Part shown: positions 61,140 to 64,000 of the stretch, piece after piece
Layout: every line of letters starts with the position of its first letter
Numbering within the stretch: the stretch's first letter is position 1
Source: Saprospiraceae bacterium
Lineage (GTDB): Bacteria > Bacteroidota > Bacteroidia > Chitinophagales > Saprospiraceae
Direction: 5' to 3'
Length of the DNA stretch: 64,000 bases
NCBI GenBank assembly: GCA_016715985.1
Contig: JADJXD010000001.1
Span: 3,472,001-3,536,000 of the forward strand
Translations under genes and position numbers: made by a program
Notes under the pieces: model-generated
What the model was told of the DNA's origin: nothing
The model's input: only the letters and a program-made list of their open reading frames with translations
Database searches by the model: none

Positions 61140-62362
61140 TGCTCTGTCAAGATAAAAAAACAAAAGAAAAATATTATATATAAAATATTTGTTATATGTT
61201 TGTGCAGGTTTTAAAAATAAGAAAATATGGCACGACAACACTCATTTATTGAATTACCCAAAGACGATCTTGAGTTTCTTCAAAGCTTAAAAAGTTCTGG
61301 TAAACTATCAGTTCGCAAATTGAAAAGGGTTCAAGTACTTTTAAGTTTGCATCAGAAGATAGAACCCAAAGAAATTGCTAAAGTGGTAGGTCTTAGTTTT
61401 GTGACAGTGTATGAGATAAAGAATAAGTATCTTGAAGAAGGATTGATGTCTCTTGACGAAAAGCCTAGACCATGTACTCATTTAAGAAGAATAAAAGAAC
61501 ATGAAGAAGCAATAATTACGAGTATTGCGTGTAGCGAGCCGGAGGATGGTAATAGTCGATGGACAATTCGGCTTATTGGGTCAAAGTTTGTGGAGTTAAG
61601 TAATTTTGAGACTGTCTCCTATGAAACGATAAGAACTGTTTTAAAAAAAAGCCAACTTAAGCCTTGGTTAGAAAAATCTTGGTGTTTAGGACCAATCAAT
61701 GGTGAATATTTAGCCAGAATGGAAAGTATTTTGGATATATACAGTAGCGAAGGGTTAGATTCTGTTGGTAGAATTTGTTTTGATGAACGACCATGCCAAT
61801 TAACAGATGATGTTTATTCACCTATTCCGATGAAAGGAGGACAAGTAAAATTGGTGGATAATGAATATATTAGGAAAGGCACATGCTGTTTACTATTAGC
61901 TTATGATATAGATACTGGTCAACGCTATACAATAGTAAGTGAGACAAGAACAAAAGCGGATTATGCTAAGTTTATGGATTGGCTGGAAAGAGAACAATAT
62001 CAAGATAAGGAGAAAATAATCGTCATTCAAGATAACTTGAACACGCATACCAAAGGATCGTTTTATGAAAACCTGCCAGTGCAAAGAGCTGGAGAACTAA
62101 ACAGGAAAATGGATTTTCAATTTACACCCAAACATGCCAGTTGGCTCAATATGGCTGAAATAGAATTTTCATCAGTGAGTCGTCAATGTCTTAGGAGAAA
62201 AATCGCAACAATAGAGGAGATGAAGGTAGAAGTATTCGCATGGCAAGAGAAAAGAAATAAAGCATCAACTAAAATATCATGGTCATTCACAACTGACATA
62301 GCAAGATGCAAAATGGCTAATAAATATCAAATTTTAATTTAGTTCTTTATCTAGTCAGAGCA
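61140..62362. mobile_element. IS630-type insertion sequence, 1223 bp
   Basis: Imperfect terminal inverted repeats TGCTCTGTCAAGATAAA (61140) and complement of TGCTCTGACTAGATAAA (62362). CTAC occurs on both sides (61136-61139 and 62363-62366): either a 4-bp target duplication or the TA typical of IS630 inside it. Inserted at the stop codon of the IS66 tnpC. Confidence 0.85.
61227..62342 (+). CDS. IS630-type transposase
   Basis: 371 aa. N-terminal helix-turn-helix region (KLKRVQVLLSLHQKIEPKEIAKVVGLSFVTVYEIKNKYLEEGLMSLDEKPRP). DDE domain: D in RICFDERPCQL (about 187), D in IVIQDNLNTH (about 269), E in SWLNMAEIEFSSVSRQCLRR (about 310), which match the IS630/Tc1 spacing. It appears intact. A TATGTTTG -7 element lies at 61195-61202. 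Confidence 0.9.
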   Translation: MARQHSFIELPKDDLEFLQSLKSSGKLSVRKLKRVQVLLSLHQKIEPKEIAKVVGLSFVTVYEIKNKYLEEGLMSLDEKPRPCTHLRRIKEHEEAIITSIACSEPEDGNSRWTIRLIGSKFVELSNFETVSYETIRTVLKKSQLKPWLEKSWCLGPINGEYLARMESILDIYSSEGLDSVGRICFDERPCQLTDDVYSPIPMKGGQVKLVDNEYIRKGTCCLLLAYDIDTGQRYTIVSETRTKADYAKFMDWLEREQYQDKEKIIVIQDNLNTHTKGSFYENLPVQRAGELNRKMDFQFTPKHASWLNMAEIEFSSVSRQCLRRKIATIEEMKVEVFAWQEKRNKASTKISWSFTTDIARCKMANKYQILI

Positions 62363-63865
62363 CTACGTTAACACTTCCAGTGATTTTTTGAATGCATCCG
62401 GTGCTAAGTATCCTATGTCTGATGTTTTTATGGAAGGTACTTTGGTGAGGTACCATACCATATAGTCATATGGGTTTACTCCCAGTGCTTTACATGTCCC
62501 AAAGATAGTGTAATAATATCCTATATTGATGGCCGCATCATGATGTCCGGCAAAAAGATAGTTTTTGCGTCCTAATGCAAGGGGTCTAATTGCATTTTCT
62601 ATGATATTATTATCGATCTCTACATGTCCATGATCTGTATATTTGGTAAACTTATCCCACCTCTTTATAATATATCCTATGGCTGTCCCTATAGGCGATC
62701 TTGGGGTTACTACAAGTGATTCTTTATCCAACCATTCCTTGAACTGAATCAGGATGGGTTTAGCTTTCTGACGTTCAACTTGCCGTTGGTTGTGGGTATA
62801 GTTGGCTTCTCTGCATTTACGTTCTATCTCATAGAGTTTCTGGATAAAGCTCAATGCATATTCACTTCGGAATTTATCATTGCCCAGAGCTTCATGAAAC
62901 TTCCGGCGACCGTGGGCCCAGCAATGAAAATGATTTATCTGTCCATAGACTTTGTCTATGACATTGTACACTTCATACGCATCTGTTTGTAGGTCTCCTT
63001 TAAATGATTTAAAGGATTCTAGCGGCCCTTCTCTGCCTCGGCCATTTTGGTATTCAAAACACACATACTGCATTTGAACAGACGCCATGACCCACATATA
63101 GCCTTTATTGATGCCTTGTTTATGTTTATTGTCCATTACTTTGATGGTGCTTTCATCCTGTTGAATGTAGGGTGTACTCAGTATTTTAGTTTTAATATAT
63201 TCTGCCATAAGCTTCATATAGGGACTGAGCTGGTGAACCCATCCGTTCATTGTTGAAGGAGGGATAACGACTCCTTCACGTTTGTATATCTGCTGTTGTC
63301 GATACTCCGGCAGGTGGTCTACAAATTTTGACACTAATACATGTGCCAGTAGGCTTACATCTGCTTCACATCTGGCGATGGGTTCTTCTACAGGCGCAGC
63401 GGTGACGATGGTATCTTGTCCTCCTTTTTTGTACTTGCGGCGTATATATCTGATGCGATAGAGGTATCCTGGCTTTTGGGCTAGCTTTTCAGATACTTCA
63501 TCTCCTATGTGGATATCTGACTCATCATGATCTACATCGATGATTATCTCTTCTACTGGTAGATGTTCACATCCGGCTAAAAGTTGCCGGCCTTTATGGT
63601 CACTCTTCTTTTTTGATCGATCATAGGTGATGGTTTCCTTTTGCTCTTCGACCAGTACTTGCTGATCCACTTGATTTCCAAAGATATTCAATTGTGCAGC
63701 ATCCACTTGGGGTATGAAACGTTCGGATTTGCGGCCATAGAACAGTTTTTGCAGTTGTGCAATCTGATGGGCGAGTTCTTCAATCCTGGCTGTCTGTTGC
63801 CGGATTTCTGTATCCTTTAGAGCTATTTCTGCATCTTTCTGTGCTATGACTACTTCGTAATTCAT
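62363..63865 (-). CDS. tnpC: IS66-family transposase TnpC
   Basis: 500 aa. N-terminal leucine-rich coiled coil and LZ region (IRQQTARIEELAHQIAQLQKLFYGRKSERF), zinc-finger-like segment near 105-170, then the DDE domain: YIQQDESTIKV, GDLQTDAYEVYN with FHCWAHGRRKFHEAL, and the C-terminal EIDNNIIENAIRPLALGRKNYLFAGHHDAA. No tnpA or tnpB lies upstream, as in ISBst12-like members. Stop codon at 62365-62363 is also the IS630 target. It appears intact. Confidence 0.92.
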   Translation of the reverse strand: MNYEVVIAQKDAEIALKDTEIRQQTARIEELAHQIAQLQKLFYGRKSERFIPQVDAAQLNIFGNQVDQQVLVEEQKETITYDRSKKKSDHKGRQLLAGCEHLPVEEIIIDVDHDESDIHIGDEVSEKLAQKPGYLYRIRYIRRKYKKGGQDTIVTAAPVEEPIARCEADVSLLAHVLVSKFVDHLPEYRQQQIYKREGVVIPPSTMNGWVHQLSPYMKLMAEYIKTKILSTPYIQQDESTIKVMDNKHKQGINKGYMWVMASVQMQYVCFEYQNGRGREGPLESFKSFKGDLQTDAYEVYNVIDKVYGQINHFHCWAHGRRKFHEALGNDKFRSEYALSFIQKLYEIERKCREANYTHNQRQVERQKAKPILIQFKEWLDKESLVVTPRSPIGTAIGYIIKRWDKFTKYTDHGHVEIDNNIIENAIRPLALGRKNYLFAGHHDAAINIGYYYTIFGTCKALGVNPYDYMVWYLTKVPSIKTSDIGYLAPDAFKKSLEVLT

Positions 63866-63911
63866 AGCATAAAAATACTATATTTATACGATTATAACAC
63901 AATGTTTTACT

Positions 63912-64000
63912 GTAAGCATTCGACAAACTACGTTAACACTTCCAGTGATTTTTTGAATGCATCCGGTGCTAAGTATCCTATGTCTGATGTTTTTATGGAA
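63912..64000. mobile_element. IS66-family element, copy 2, left end only
   Basis: GTAAGCATTCGACAAACTAC, then the same tnpC 3' end as at 62363, without the IS630 insertion, up to the window edge. Only one base (63911) separates it from the TTAC right end of copy 1, so the two are head-to-tail. Confidence 0.85.
63928..64000 (-). CDS. tnpC: TnpC, C-terminal fragment (copy 2, cut by window edge)
   Basis: Identical over the visible part to the end of the 62363-63865 gene (…DAFKKSLEVLT and stop). The rest lies outside the window. Confidence 0.85.
   Translation of the reverse strand, partial: SIKTSDIGYLAPDAFKKSLEVLT

Larger units (their letters stand above)
61120..63910. mobile_element. IS66-family (tnpC-only, ISBst12-like) element, copy 1, interrupted by IS630 type
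   Basis: Left end GTAAGCATTCGACAAACTAC (61120-61139), then the IS630-type insertion, then tnpC, and right end ...CACAATGTTTTAC at 63910. GTAA...TTAC ends are typical of IS66. The complement of the right end, GTAAAACATTGTG, resembles the left end with one gap. Without the insertion and its 4-bp duplication the element is about 1564 bp with tnpC alone, like ISBst12-type members. It interrupts the nuclease gene. Confidence 0.75.

Noticed and set aside
61128..61241. N-terminal extension of the nuclease ORF
   Set aside because: It is antisense sequence of the IS66 and IS630 ends, with no native coding content.

Overview
The window reads as chromosome of a Bacteroidota bacterium, probably of the Saprospiria/Chitinophagia type. 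It is AT-rich. Several secreted proteins end in type IX secretion (T9SS) sorting domains. Outer-membrane barrel and TonB-like proteins are present. Promoters follow the Bacteroidota pattern TTG-N19-TAnnTTTG, seen with exact 19-nt spacing at several genes. No rRNA, tRNA or CRISPR array was seen.

Layout. 1-1229 (minus): hldD and the 5' end of a secreted protein. 1312-7246 (plus): a stress and sulfur block with Dps, a TetR regulator, a T9SS Kelch-like protein, OsmC, a sulfide:quinone oxidoreductase-type flavoprotein, a TusE/DsrC-like protein and a DsrE-type protein. 7410-18222: a Dcp-type peptidase, a fibronectin-III protein paired with an outer-membrane barrel, a lipoprotein, a SprB-repeat T9SS protein, a small Cys/Lys-rich protein and a HEAT-cyclophilin lipoprotein. 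18236-18612 is a field of word-like intergenic repeats. 18638-26637: GT87 transferase, DUF3999/DUF2339 membrane pair, ECF-type sigma factor, PaaE-like reductase, GT2. 26658-37032: a TolB-like/outer-membrane protein, a flippase-like protein, a housekeeping run carA-eno-ftsB-sucD, and two tandem ssb genes with a large palindrome upstream. 37859-46600: a retropepsin-like PDZ protease, a propeller T9SS protein, an IS1182-type element in a repeat-rich gap, and psuG, class IV aminotransferase and thrC in one operon. 47099-53063: a TonB-type receptor, LemA/DUF2207 and a spermidine-synthase-like protein.

53241-64000 is the accessory end. It carries two T9SS proteins, three copies of a 211-bp structured repeat, and an ~840-bp segmental duplication of a DUF4160/DUF2442 module. 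One copy of that module is fused and the other is split by a single stop codon. The fused copy overlaps an XRE regulator gene that carries a poly-A frameshift. The region also holds a DUF433/DUF5615 antitoxin-toxin pair whose toxin has a nonsense codon and was recovered here by reading through it. Finally, a truncated EVE-like + PD-(D/E)XK nuclease gene abuts a tnpC-only IS66 element. That IS66 is itself interrupted at its stop codon by an IS630-type element and is followed, one base later, by a second IS66 copy.

Most of the window is ordinary core genome with secreted-protein genes. The most unusual material is the decaying defence/toxin-antitoxin island at 55.5-64 kb, the palindrome and twin leaders at the ssb locus, and the TetR-type operator in front of the dps/sulfur block. 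Functions are inferred from recognisable motifs. No database search was possible.
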